Shown one piece after another: positions 1-8,002 of a stretch of 34,456 nucleotides of DNA. A program made the position numbers and the translations under genes. Position 1 is the first letter of the stretch, and each line of letters begins with the position of its first letter. The stretch lies in NCBI RefSeq assembly GCF_005502885.1, contig NZ_SCMR01000031.1, positions 1 through 34,456 of the forward strand, read 5' to 3'. Under the pieces are notes generated by a model. The model was not told the DNA's origin, searched no databases, and was given only the letters and a program-made list of their open reading frames with translations. Source of the DNA: Microbacterium sp. 2FI. Lineage in GTDB: Bacteria; Actinomycetota; Actinomycetes; Actinomycetales; Microbacteriaceae.

Positions 1-392
1 TGCTCGGCCGGAGCGGATGCCGCGGCGGCCGGCGCCGGGGCGGCGGGAGCAGCCGGAGCCGGAGCGGCCGGAGCCGGGGCTGCGGGAGCAGCCGGAGCGC
101 TCTCCGCGGGAGCCGCTGGCGCGGCCGGAGCCGGCTTCGCCGGGGCGGCGGGACGCGCGGGGCCGGGACGACCGGCGGGGCGCGCCGGGGCGGCCGCCTT
201 CGCGTCAGCGGCGGGCTTGGCAGCCCCTTCCGCCTCCAGCGCAGCGCGGAGCTTGCGCGCCACGGGGGGTTCGATGGTGGACGAGGGGCTCTTCACGAAC
301 TCGCCGAGCTCTTTGAGCTTCGCAAGGGCGACCTTGCTGTCGACGCCGAGTTCGGAGGCGATCTCGTGCACGCGTGGTTTGGCGTTTGCCAC
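1..392 (-). CDS. infB: Translation initiation factor IF-2, N-terminal part (runs off the left edge)
   Basis: IF-2 is the GTPase that brings initiator tRNA to the 30S subunit. Only the first ~130 codons are present; the G domain lies beyond the left edge. The frame opens with GTG and encodes an IF2_N domain (begins VANAKPRVHEIASELGVDSK, then a short helical repeat with VALAKLKELGEF and a VKSPSST turn, ~residues 1-55). It then passes into a low-complexity Ala/Pro linker (~65-130) made of imperfect APAAPAAP units. At the DNA level this is an imperfect repeat of CCGGCTGCTCCCGC-like units. A clear GGAGA ribosome site lies 4-5 nt before GTG 392, so the start is firm. It is the third gene of a nusA-ylxR-infB cluster, 56 bp after ylxR. 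The long Ala/Pro linker is typical of actinobacterial IF-2. Confidence 0.93.
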   Translation of the reverse strand, partial: MANAKPRVHEIASELGVDSKVALAKLKELGEFVKSPSSTIEPPVARKLRAALEAEGAAKPAADAKAAAPARPAGRPGPARPAAPAKPAPAAPAAPAESAPAAPAAPAPAAPAPAAPAAPAPAAAASAPAE

Positions 393-448
393 AATTCTCC
401 TGTCTGGGGTCCACCCAGGCAGGGCAGACCGTTAGTCGCGGACGGGAC

Positions 449-721
449 TCATTTCGAGCCGTTCACTTTGTTTCCATAGCCATTCAGCCGTTTCTCGATG
501 GTCTGCGTGTCAAGCGGGCCTGACACACGCAATGCCCGCACGAAAGCGCGTCGCCGGATCGCGGCATCCACGCATTCGCTTGTCTCGTGCACCCACGCGC
601 CCCGCCCTGGCATCGAAGCGCGCTCGTCGGGGACGAGGACTGATTCGATGGAGACCACCCTGAGGAGAGTGGATCGGAGGGCACGCGTGCGGCATCCGAC
701 GCACGTTCGTACGGGTTCCAT
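449..721 (-). CDS. ylxR: YlxR family RNA-binding protein (DUF448/RnpM)
   Basis: A 90-residue basic protein of the YlxR family. The diagnostic N-terminal RTCVGCR motif (residues ~5-11) and the GRGAWVH segment (~40-46, usually GRGAYI/V) are both present. YlxR lies between nusA and infB across bacteria; in Bacillus subtilis it has been reported to bind RNase P (RnpM). A role in RNA processing or translation is therefore inferred from the family. A GAGGGG ribosome site is 6 nt before ATG 721. It sits 44 bp after nusA and 56 bp before infB on the same strand, consistent with one transcript. The length is normal for actinobacterial members. Confidence 0.93.
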   Translation of the reverse strand: MEPVRTCVGCRTRALRSTLLRVVSIESVLVPDERASMPGRGAWVHETSECVDAAIRRRAFVRALRVSGPLDTQTIEKRLNGYGNKVNGSK

Positions 722-765
722 GTTACACCCCTCGGAGGTGGGCGCCTGGGCGCTGCCCGATGCGC

Positions 766-1752
766 CTACGACTCAAGGATGCTGTCGGGTTGGATGTCGA
801 TCTTGGCGCCGGTGAGTTTGGCGGCGAGGCGCGCGTTCTGGCCTTCCTTGCCGATCGCGAGCGACAGCTGGTAGTCGGGCACGAGGGCGCGGACGGCCTT
901 GTTGGAGACGTCGAGGATGAAGCTCGAGGTGACCTTCGCCGGCGAGAGAGCGTTCGCGACGAACTTCGCGAGCTCCGGGTCGTAGTCGACGATGTCGATC
1001 TTCTCGCCGCCGAGCTCCTCGGTGACGGCGCGGACGCGACGCCCGAGCTCTCCGATGCAGGCGCCCTTGGCGTTGATCGAGGGGTCGTTGGCCTTGACCG
1101 CTATCTTGGTGCGGTGGCCGGCCTCGCGGGCGAGCGAGACGATCTCGACCAGACCCGACGCGATCTCGGGGACCTCGAGCGCGAACAGCTTGCGCACGAG
1201 TCCGGGGTGGGTGCGCGACACGGTGATCTGCGGACCCTTCGTGCCCTTCGCGACGCTCGTGACGTACACGCGCAGCCGAGAGCCGTGGGTGTACTCCTCG
1301 CCGGCGACCTGCTCCTCGGGAGGGAGGATCGCCTCGATCGAGCCGAGGTCGACGTGGACCATGCGCGGGTTCGGACCCTGCTGGACGACACCGGCGACGA
1401 TGTCGCCCTCCTTGCCGCGGAACTCCCCCAGCACCGCGTCGTCGGCGATGTCGCGAAGCCGCTGGCTGATGACCTGCTTCGCGGCGAATGCGGCGATGCG
1501 GCCGAAGTCCTCGGGCGTGCTCTCCTCTTCGCCGATGACGGCGCCTTCTTCGTCGACCAGGGGGATGAAGACGGCGACGTGGCCGGTCTTGCGGTCGAGC
1601 ACGGCGCGAGCACCCTCGGAAAGCTCGCCGGTGGGCGAGGTGTGCTTGGCGTAGGCCGTCAGGATCGCCTGCTCGATGATCCGCACCAGCTCTTCGAAGG
1701 GAATCTCCTTCTCACGCTCGACGGTCCTCAGCAGTCCGAGATCGATGTCCAT
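766..1752 (-). CDS. nusA: Transcription termination/antitermination factor NusA
   Basis: RNA-polymerase-binding elongation factor of 328 residues, acting in pausing, termination and antitermination. The N-terminal RNAP-binding domain (MDIDLGLLRTVEREKEIPFE, ~1-105) is followed by an S1 domain (~110-180, with EGDIVAGVV) and two KH domains (~200-328, with NAKGACIGELGRRV and SLAIGKEGQNARLAAKLTG). As usual in actinobacteria there are no C-terminal acidic repeats. Two ATGs are adjacent (1755 and 1752). The GGAGG site ends 2 nt before the first and 5 nt before the second, so 1752 is preferred. The gene heads nusA-ylxR-infB and diverges from the AGCS symporter. The usual upstream partner rimP is not there. 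Confidence 0.95.
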   Translation of the reverse strand: MDIDLGLLRTVEREKEIPFEELVRIIEQAILTAYAKHTSPTGELSEGARAVLDRKTGHVAVFIPLVDEEGAVIGEEESTPEDFGRIAAFAAKQVISQRLRDIADDAVLGEFRGKEGDIVAGVVQQGPNPRMVHVDLGSIEAILPPEEQVAGEEYTHGSRLRVYVTSVAKGTKGPQITVSRTHPGLVRKLFALEVPEIASGLVEIVSLAREAGHRTKIAVKANDPSINAKGACIGELGRRVRAVTEELGGEKIDIVDYDPELAKFVANALSPAKVTSSFILDVSNKAVRALVPDYQLSLAIGKEGQNARLAAKLTGAKIDIQPDSILES

Positions 1753-1858
1753 CATGGCCTCCGTATTCAGCTCTCACCGGCGCGTCGTGCCCGCCGGAAC
1801 CCTACAACGTTACCCGATGCCCTGGCACGCGGTGCGGGACAGCCGACATACTGAGCCG

Positions 1859-3370
1859 ATGGACATGGTGAACGAGTGGCTTCTGACGTGGGGTGACCTG
1901 CTCTGGACGTGGATCGTGCTCCCGGTGGTCGTGCTACTGGGCATCTACTTCACGGTGCGCTCGGGTGTGGTGCAGTTCCGGCTGATCCCCGAGATGTTCC
2001 GAACACTCACCGACAAGACGCCCCGCACCGTCGACGGCAAGCCGCAGTCGGTGTCGGCGTTCCAGGCCTTCACCATCTCCGCGGCATCGCGGGTCGGCGT
2101 GGGTAACATCGCCGGTGTCGGCACCGCGATCGCCCTCGGAGGCCCCGGGGCGGTGTTCTGGATGTGGTTGATGGCGTTCATCGGCGGTGCGTCGAGCTTC
2201 ATCGAGTCTTCGCTCGCGCAGCTCTACAAGACGAAGGACAAAGACGGCTTCCGCGGCGGACCCGCCTACTACATGCAGCGCGGACTCAAAGCGCGCTGGC
2301 TCGGGATCTGGTTCGCGATCATTCTGATCATCTGCTTCCCCTTCGCGTTCAGCTCGCTCCAGGCCAACACGATCGCGGCGACGGTCACGGCGACGATCGG
2401 CGAGGGTTCGCCGGAGTGGCTGCCGTGGGCGATCGGCGTGTTCGTGGCTGCGCTGACGGCGCTGGTCGTCTTCGGCGGCGTGCGCCGCATCGCCTCGGTG
2501 ACTCAGCTGCTCGTGCCCATCATGGCGCTCGCGTACCTTCTCCTCGGCCTCGCCGTCGTCGCCCTCCACATCGACCGCCTCCCCGAGGTGTTCGCCGCGA
2601 TCTTCACGCAGGCGTGGGGGTTCAACGAGGTCGTCGGCGCCGCCTTCGGCTACATCGTCCTCACCGGCGTGAAGCGCGGCATGTTCTCGAATGAAGCGGG
2701 GCTCGGATCGGCGCCCAACGCGGGCGCGAGCGCGGCAGTGACGCACCCCGTCAAGCAGGGCCTGGTGCAGACTCTCGGCGTCTACTTCGACACGTTCCTC
2801 GTGTGCTCGATCACCGCGTTCATCATCCTGGTCTCGGTGCCCGACCTCGCGAACGCCGAACGCGGCATCGACCTCACTCAGACCGCACTGGTGAGCACCC
2901 TGGGTGCCTGGTCGAGCATCGCCCTGAGCGTCATCATCTTCCTCCTGGCCTTCAGTTCGATCCTCGGCAACTACTACTACGGCGAGTCGAACATCGAGTT
3001 CATCAACCCCAACCGCGGCGTCCTCGCGGCGTACCGCGTGCTCGTGGTCGTGGCTGTGCTCCTCGGCTCGGTCGTCGGCGCCGACCTCGTCTGGAACTTC
3101 GCCGACGGTGTGATGGGGCTGATGGCCCTCACCAACCTCATCGCGATCGCACTCCTGTCGGGGATCGCCTTCCGCCTGCTGAAGGACTACACGCAGCAGC
3201 GTCGGGAAGGCCGCGACCCCGTGTTCACGCGCGATCGCATGCCCGACGTCACCGGCATCGAGGTCTGGGAGGACGAAATCTCGGTCACCGGCCCGATCGA
3301 CGTGCCGACCAAGCGCCGCCAGGCCGAGAAGCACCGCGACCACCTTCACGACGCTCCCCACCCGGAATGA
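1859..3370 (+). CDS. AGCS-family sodium/alanine symporter
   Basis: Inner-membrane Na+-coupled amino-acid carrier of the alanine or glycine:cation symporter family, 503 residues with about ten membrane segments. Family hallmarks are visible: WIVLPVVVLLGIYFTVRSG in helix 1, the SAFQAFTISAASRVGVGNIAG loop, and the GGPGAVFWMWLMAFIGG signature. The central LTGVKRGMFSNEAGLGSAPNA stretch is also typical. The ATG at 1859 (MDMVNEWLL) matches the usual family N terminus; the frame is open upstream but unrelated. There is no Shine-Dalgarno sequence. A CATACT box ends 6 nt before the ATG, matching the leaderless pattern seen elsewhere in the window. It diverges from nusA. Alanine is the likely substrate, which fits the alanine dehydrogenase at 25877. 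Confidence 0.92.
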   Translation: MDMVNEWLLTWGDLLWTWIVLPVVVLLGIYFTVRSGVVQFRLIPEMFRTLTDKTPRTVDGKPQSVSAFQAFTISAASRVGVGNIAGVGTAIALGGPGAVFWMWLMAFIGGASSFIESSLAQLYKTKDKDGFRGGPAYYMQRGLKARWLGIWFAIILIICFPFAFSSLQANTIAATVTATIGEGSPEWLPWAIGVFVAALTALVVFGGVRRIASVTQLLVPIMALAYLLLGLAVVALHIDRLPEVFAAIFTQAWGFNEVVGAAFGYIVLTGVKRGMFSNEAGLGSAPNAGASAAVTHPVKQGLVQTLGVYFDTFLVCSITAFIILVSVPDLANAERGIDLTQTALVSTLGAWSSIALSVIIFLLAFSSILGNYYYGESNIEFINPNRGVLAAYRVLVVVAVLLGSVVGADLVWNFADGVMGLMALTNLIAIALLSGIAFRLLKDYTQQRREGRDPVFTRDRMPDVTGIEVWEDEISVTGPIDVPTKRRQAEKHRDHLHDAPHPE

Positions 3371-3398
3371 GGCGACCGGCGAGCGTTCGGCTGTTCCG

Positions 3399-4217
3399 GT
3401 GACGGACGGCGTCAAAGAGGCAGCCCGCGAAGCGGAGTCGAGTCGTACCTTCCGCCGCCTTGCCCGCGGCGGCTTCGCGGCCAACGGGGTCGTGCACATC
3501 CTCGTGGGCGTGCTCGCGCTGGTGGTCGCCTTCGGAGGTGATGCGGAGTCGGATCAGGCCGGCGCCTTCCGTGCGATCGGCGCGGTGCCGCTCGGATTCG
3601 TCGTGCTGTGGCTCATCGCGATCGGGCTGTGGGCCCTCGCCGCCTGGCACGCCGTCGAGGGGCTGCTCGCGCGAGCGCCGTCAGACGGCGCGCGGGGCAC
3701 AGCGTCGAAATGGCGGATCCGCGTCTCGGAGTGGGGTCAGGCGATCGTGTTCGCGGGGCTCGGCGCCGTCTCCGCCGCCGTCGCAGTCGGCGCGCGGCCC
3801 GACGCCGAGGCGGCCGTCGAAGCGGCCAGCCGCGGCATCCTGTCGATCCCCGGCGGCGCGTTCCTCCTCGGCGCGATCGGCGCGGGCTTCTTCGTCACCG
3901 GCGTCGTGTTCGTCGTGATGGGCGCGCGCCGCACCTTCCGGAACGTGATCTCGATCCCGTCAGGCGCGCGCGGCCGCGCGGTGACCGCGCTCGGGATCGT
4001 CGGATTCGTCGCGAAGGGCATCGCGCTCGCGATCATCGGGGTGCTGCTGACCGTCGCCGCGGTTCGCGTCGAACCGGATGCCGCCGGAGGGCTCGACGGC
4101 GCGATCTCGGCGCTGCTCGATCTCGCCTACGGCCCGTGGCTCGCAGGCATCGTGGGCGCAGGTCTCATCGCGTACGGCGTCTTCTGCTGCTTCCGAGCCC
4201 GCTACGCGCGGCTCTGA
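3399..4217 (+). CDS. DUF1206 family integral membrane protein
   Basis: A 272-residue membrane protein with three related two-helix repeats, the layout of DUF1206. Repeat 1 (~20-90) begins RRLARGGFAANGVVHILVGVLAL, repeat 2 (~108-180) begins WGQAIVFAGLGAVSAA, and repeat 3 (~190-270) begins AVTALGIVGFVAKGIALAIIGV. The conserved GFxAxGVVHxxxG-type helix is clear in repeats 1 and 3. No biochemical role is established. The GTG at 3399 lies 28 bp after the symporter stop, so the two may be cotranscribed. The gene converges on proS with about 20 bp between stop codons. Confidence 0.87.
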   Translation: MTDGVKEAAREAESSRTFRRLARGGFAANGVVHILVGVLALVVAFGGDAESDQAGAFRAIGAVPLGFVVLWLIAIGLWALAAWHAVEGLLARAPSDGARGTASKWRIRVSEWGQAIVFAGLGAVSAAVAVGARPDAEAAVEAASRGILSIPGGAFLLGAIGAGFFVTGVVFVVMGARRTFRNVISIPSGARGRAVTALGIVGFVAKGIALAIIGVLLTVAAVRVEPDAAGGLDGAISALLDLAYGPWLAGIVGAGLIAYGVFCCFRARYARL

Positions 4218-4238
4218 ACCGCGCCGCGCGGGCCGCGG

Positions 4239-6005
4239 TCAGGCGGTGAGTCGCTCGACGACCGCCGCCGCCGCCACGACCTCACGCTCGCCCGAGCGGC
4301 GGTCCCACAGCTCGACCTCGCCGTCGGCGGCGCCGCGCCCGACGATCACGATCTTCGGAACGCCGACGAGTTCGGCATCGCCGAACTTCACGCCGGGCGA
4401 CACCTTCGGGCGATCGTCGTAGAGCACGTCGAATCCGGCGGCCTCGAGGTCGGCCGACACCTTCTCGGCCAGCTCGAACGCCGCGGCATCCCGCCCCGTG
4501 GCGACCACGTGCACGTCGAACGGCGCGATCGAGGCGGGCCAGACCAGTCCCTTGTCGTCGTGGTTCAGCTCGGCGAGGTTCGCGAGGATGCGGGTGACGC
4601 CGATGCCGTACGAGCCCATCGTGACGGTCACGAGCTTGCCGTTCTCGTCGAGAACCTTGAGCCCGAGCGTCTCGGCGAAGAAGCGCCCGAGCTGGAAGAC
4701 GTGGCCGATCTCCATGCCGCGTGCGAGCTCGACGGGGCCCGACCCGTCGGGCGCGGGGTCGCCGGCGCGCACGTTCGCCGCTTCGACGAAGCCGTCGGCG
4801 ACGAAGTCGCGCCCCGCGACGAGGGTGTGCACGTGCTTCTGGTCGATGTTGGCGCCGGTGATCCACGCGGTGCCGTCGACGACCCGCGGGTCGACGAGGA
4901 AGCGGATGCCGGTGGCCGACTCCTCGCCGAGCACGGCGCCGGTCGGCGACCACGGGCCAATGTAGCCCTTGACGAGCAGCGGGTGGCGGGCGAAGTCCGC
5001 CTCGGTCGCCGGCTCCACGGCCGCGGGGGCGAAGGCGACCTCGACGCGCTTGTCGTCGATGTCGCGGTCGCCGGGGATCCCGACGATGACGAGCTCGCGC
5101 GTGCCGTCGAGGTGAGTGAGGGCGAGCACGACGTTCTTCAGCGTGTGCGCGGCCGTCCACTCTCCCTCGGCGGGGGCGGCGAGATGCGCGTTGGCGTGGT
5201 CGACGAGCGTCGCGATGGTCGGCGTGTTCGGCGAGTCGAAGATCACCGGCTCGGGCTGACCCTCGAACGGGATGCTGTCGGGCGCGACGGTCGTGAATGC
5301 CTCGACGTTGGCCGCGAAGCCGCCCGCCGAGCGCACGAAGGTATCTTCGCCGATCGCGGTCGGGTGCAGGAACTCCTCGCTGCGCGCACCGCCCATGAGG
5401 CCGTTGTCGGCGGCGACGATGACGTACTCGAGGCCGAGCCGCTGGAAGATGCGCTCGTACGCGTCGCGCTGCAGCTGGTACGAGGCGTCGAGCCCCGCGT
5501 CGGTGTAGTCGAACGAGTACGCGTCCTTCATCGTGAACTCGCGGCCGCGCAGAAGACCGGCGCGGGGGCGCGCCTCGTCGCGGTACTTGTCCTGGATCTG
5601 GTAGATCGACAGCGGCAGGTCCTTGTACGACGAGTAGAGGTCCTTCACCAGCAGGGTGAAGAGCTCCTCGTGCGTCGGGGCGAGGAGGTAGTCGGCATCC
5701 TTGCGGTCCTTCAGACGGAAGATGCCGTTGCCGTAGGTCTCCCAGCGGCCGGACTGCTCGTACGGGTCGCGCGGCACGAGCGCGGGGAAGTGCACCTCGT
5801 AGGCACCGGCGTTCGCCATCTCGTCGCGGATGATCGCCTCGATGTTGGCCTTGACCCGCAGCCCCAGCGGCAGCCACGCGAAGATGCCCGGCGCCTGACG
5901 GCGGATGTAGCCCGCACGGACGAGCAGCCGGTGCGAGGCGACCTCGGCATCGGCGGGGTCTTCACGGAGCGTGCGGAGGAAGAAGTGCGAGAGACGGGTG
6001 ACCAC
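4239..6005 (-). CDS. proS: Prolyl-tRNA synthetase (bacterial type with editing domain)
   Basis: Cytoplasmic class II synthetase that charges tRNA-Pro, 588 residues. Catalytic motifs in order: RQAPGIFAWLPLGLRV and VPRDPYEQSGRWETYG (motif 1 region, ~25-90), then APTHEELFTLLVKDLYSS. Next come YRDEARPRAGLLRGREFTM (motif 2) and an inserted editing (INS) domain (~225-400). GSYGIGVTRILANLAEL is motif 3, followed by a C-terminal anticodon-binding domain. The size matches the long bacterial ProS. The frame stays open to 6635, but that region is pcp on the other strand. Homology begins at VVTRLSHFFLRTLREDP, so GTG 6005 is chosen. No Shine-Dalgarno is seen; TAGACT ends 8 nt before GTG, suggesting a leaderless mRNA. 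Confidence 0.95.
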   Translation of the reverse strand: MVTRLSHFFLRTLREDPADAEVASHRLLVRAGYIRRQAPGIFAWLPLGLRVKANIEAIIRDEMANAGAYEVHFPALVPRDPYEQSGRWETYGNGIFRLKDRKDADYLLAPTHEELFTLLVKDLYSSYKDLPLSIYQIQDKYRDEARPRAGLLRGREFTMKDAYSFDYTDAGLDASYQLQRDAYERIFQRLGLEYVIVAADNGLMGGARSEEFLHPTAIGEDTFVRSAGGFAANVEAFTTVAPDSIPFEGQPEPVIFDSPNTPTIATLVDHANAHLAAPAEGEWTAAHTLKNVVLALTHLDGTRELVIVGIPGDRDIDDKRVEVAFAPAAVEPATEADFARHPLLVKGYIGPWSPTGAVLGEESATGIRFLVDPRVVDGTAWITGANIDQKHVHTLVAGRDFVADGFVEAANVRAGDPAPDGSGPVELARGMEIGHVFQLGRFFAETLGLKVLDENGKLVTVTMGSYGIGVTRILANLAELNHDDKGLVWPASIAPFDVHVVATGRDAAAFELAEKVSADLEAAGFDVLYDDRPKVSPGVKFGDAELVGVPKIVIVGRGAADGEVELWDRRSGEREVVAAAAVVERLTA

Positions 6006-6013
6006 GAGGGTCA

Positions 6014-6023
6014 AGTCTAGAGT
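6014..6023. promoter_or_regulatory. Symmetric divergent -10 region serving proS and pcp
   Basis: The 24 bp between proS GTG 6005 and pcp GTG 6030 contain the near-palindrome AGTCTAGAGT. Read on plus, TAGAGT (6018-6023) ends 6 nt before pcp GTG 6030. Read on minus, TAGACT (6019 down to 6014) ends 8 nt before proS GTG 6005. The two TANNNT boxes share base pairs 6018-6019. Both would place transcription start at or next to a start codon. No clear -35 is recognisable on either side. Confidence 0.65.
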
Positions 6024-6029
6024 CGAGTG

Positions 6030-6668
6030 GTGCCCACCGTTCTGCTCACCGGCTTCGAACCCTTCGGCGGCGACTCCGCCAACCCTTCGGGTGACGCCGT
6101 TCGGATCGTCGCCCAGCGCTGGAACGGCCCCGAGACCCTGATCACGGCGGTGTTGCCGGTGACCTTCGCGGGCGCGACGAAGAGCTTGCGTGAACTGATC
6201 GACGAACACGAGCCCGATGTCGTGATCGCGACGGGGCTGGCGGGCGATCGTGCGGCGCTCGGCGTCGAGCGGATCGCGGTGAACCTCGTCGATGCCCGGA
6301 TCCCCGACAACGACGGCGCTCAGCCGATCGACGAACCCAGCGTCGCGGACGGCCCGGCCGCGCGGTTCTCCACCCTGCCGGTGAAGGCGATCGTGCACGA
6401 CCTCTCCGCCGCGGGGATTCCGGCAGCACTCTCGCACACCGCCGGCACCTTCGTCTGCAACCACGTCTTCTATACGGCGCTCGATGCCGTCTCGACACGC
6501 GCCGGCGTGCGTGCGGGGTTCGTACACGTCCCGTGGGATGCCGAGCATGCGCCGATGAACGCCTCGTACCTCGACCTCGACGACATCGCCGCAGCGCTCG
6601 AGATCGCCGTCCGCACCACACTCGCGGCCTCCCACGACCTCACGGTCGCCGGCGGCACGCTGGCCTGA
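6030..6668 (+). CDS. pcp: Pyroglutamyl-peptidase I (pyrrolidone-carboxylate peptidase)
   Basis: Cysteine peptidase of family C15 that removes N-terminal pyroglutamate from peptides; cytoplasmic, 212 residues. The N-terminal VLLTGFEPFGG motif, the GLAGDRAALGVERIAVN segment carrying the catalytic Glu (~80), GTFVCNHVFY with the nucleophile Cys (~143) and GFVHVP with the His (~166) are all intact. Two GTG codons are adjacent (6027 and 6030). The second is preferred because TAGAGT ends exactly 6 nt before it, the spacing seen at other leaderless starts here. It diverges from proS and converges on the BenE-type transporter with 27 bp between stops. Confidence 0.93.
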   Translation: MPTVLLTGFEPFGGDSANPSGDAVRIVAQRWNGPETLITAVLPVTFAGATKSLRELIDEHEPDVVIATGLAGDRAALGVERIAVNLVDARIPDNDGAQPIDEPSVADGPAARFSTLPVKAIVHDLSAAGIPAALSHTAGTFVCNHVFYTALDAVSTRAGVRAGFVHVPWDAEHAPMNASYLDLDDIAAALEIAVRTTLAASHDLTVAGGTLA

Positions 6669-6695
6669 TCGCCCACGCCGGAGAGCCGGCGGACT

Positions 6696-7889
6696 TTACG
6701 CAGATCGGTCGCGGCGACCGACGTGCATCACGAACCGCACGATGAGCCCCGCGACCAGTGCCCAGAAGGCGGCGCTCACGCCGGCGATCGCGACGCCCGA
6801 CGCCGCGACCAGGAACGTGACGACGGCGGGAAGCCGCTCCCCCGGATCGTCGATGGCCTGCTGCAGGGCAGATCCGAAGGCCGCGAACAGCGCGATGCCG
6901 GCGACAGCGGGGATCACGGCCTCGGGCGCCAGCACGACGAGAGCGACGAAGGCTGCGGACAGCGCGCCGAGGACGATGCCCGAGACACCGGCCGAGATGC
7001 TCGCGATCCAGCGACGGGCGGGATCGGGCTCGGCCTCGGGCGCGGCGGCGAGCGCGGCCGAGATCGCCGCGAGGTTGATGACGTGTCCTCCGGCCGGCGC
7101 CGCGATCGCCGACCCGACTCCGGTGACGAGCATCGCCGGGCGCCACGGCACCTTGTACCCGTAGCTGCGCATGATGGCCACTCCCGGGACGTTCTGCGAT
7201 GCCATCGTCACGAGGAACAGCGGCAGCGCGATGCCGACGATGGCGCCGAACGTGAAGGTGGGCGCCGTCAACGCGACGCCCGGCACCAGCACAGCCGGGT
7301 CGATCGTCGCGCCGGTCGAGACGAGGTGCACCGTGACGACGACGGATGCCGCGACGAAGGCGAGCGGCACGGCCCAGCGAGGTGCGAGACGCGCGAAGAC
7401 GAGCCACGTGATGATGACGGGAGCGACCCCCCACGGATTGGCGACAAGCCCGGCGACGGGGGCAAGACACAGGGGCAGAAGGACGCCGGCGAGCATCGCC
7501 TGCGCGATCGAGGGCGGAATCCGCGCGATGAGCCGCCCGAGGTAGGGCCACGCGGCGGTGAGCAGGATGAGCCCTGCGACCACGAGGAACGCTCCGACCG
7601 CCGCCGGCCACCCGCCCTCGACCGCTCCCGTCGCCGCGAGGAGCGCCGCGCCCGGCGTCGACCACGCGACGGTGATCGGCATCCGATACCGCCAGGCGAG
7701 CACGATCGCCGCGAGACCCATGGTGACGCAGAGCGCCAGCAGTCCGCTCGCAGCCTGCGCGGGTGTCGCCCCGACGGCGCTGAGCCCCGTGAGCACGACC
7801 GCGAACGAACTCGTCACGCCGACCAGCGCCGTGACGATCCCCGCGACGATCGGGCGCGACAGCGGGGATCGGGTGGGCGTATCGGTCAT
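6696..7889 (-). CDS. benE: BenE-family benzoate/H+ symporter
   Basis: Inner-membrane transporter of 397 residues with about 11-12 hydrophobic segments. It matches the BenE family: the ITVAWSTPGAALLAATG motif (~70-90), the PPSIAQAMLAGVLLPLC segment and VTMASQNVPGVAIMRSYGY in the middle. Another marker is the APAGGHVINLAAISAAL segment (~265-285). Benzoate:proton symport is the assigned family activity. No aromatic-degradation genes are nearby, so the true substrate is open. ATG 7889 is preceded by GAGG at 6 nt. A TAGCGT box at 7934-7929, directly beside the hairpin at 7934-7961, could be its -10. Confidence 0.88.
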   Translation of the reverse strand: MTDTPTRSPLSRPIVAGIVTALVGVTSSFAVVLTGLSAVGATPAQAASGLLALCVTMGLAAIVLAWRYRMPITVAWSTPGAALLAATGAVEGGWPAAVGAFLVVAGLILLTAAWPYLGRLIARIPPSIAQAMLAGVLLPLCLAPVAGLVANPWGVAPVIITWLVFARLAPRWAVPLAFVAASVVVTVHLVSTGATIDPAVLVPGVALTAPTFTFGAIVGIALPLFLVTMASQNVPGVAIMRSYGYKVPWRPAMLVTGVGSAIAAPAGGHVINLAAISAALAAAPEAEPDPARRWIASISAGVSGIVLGALSAAFVALVVLAPEAVIPAVAGIALFAAFGSALQQAIDDPGERLPAVVTFLVAASGVAIAGVSAAFWALVAGLIVRFVMHVGRRDRSA

Positions 7890-7933
7890 CGGAGCCTCGG
7901 GTCGACGAGCATTCGGGCGGTACGACGCACGCT

Positions 7934-7961
7934 ATCGGATGCCGCGACCGCGGCATCCGAT
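7934..7961. terminator. 12-bp perfect hairpin between the PKD protein gene and benE
   Basis: ATCGGATGCCGC (7934-7945), loop GACC, GCGGCATCCGAT (7950-7961): a perfect 12-bp stem with a 4-nt loop. It lies 41 bp past the stop at 8003 of the upstream minus-strand gene. No U-tract follows on either strand, so it may be a Rho-assisted or U-less terminator, or an RNA 3'-end stabiliser. The core stem is shared with the hairpin at 19484-19519. Confidence 0.6.
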
Positions 7962-8002
7962 CCACACCCGATCGCGCGGACCGGGCACGCGCCCACCGGC
8001 GC

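Noticed and set aside
1..200. Tandem repeat or mobile repeat element
   Set aside because: The repeated G/C-rich units are in the infB frame and encode the Ala/Pro linker usual in actinobacterial IF-2.
4218..4239. Terminator between DUF1206 and proS
   Set aside because: ACCGCG/CGCGGT gives only a 6-bp stem in a very GC-rich stretch, with no U-tract; not distinguishable from background.
6006..6635. N-terminal extension of the proS frame
   Set aside because: The ~210 extra codons lie antisense to pcp, which has full catalytic motifs. ProS homology begins at VTRLSHFF.
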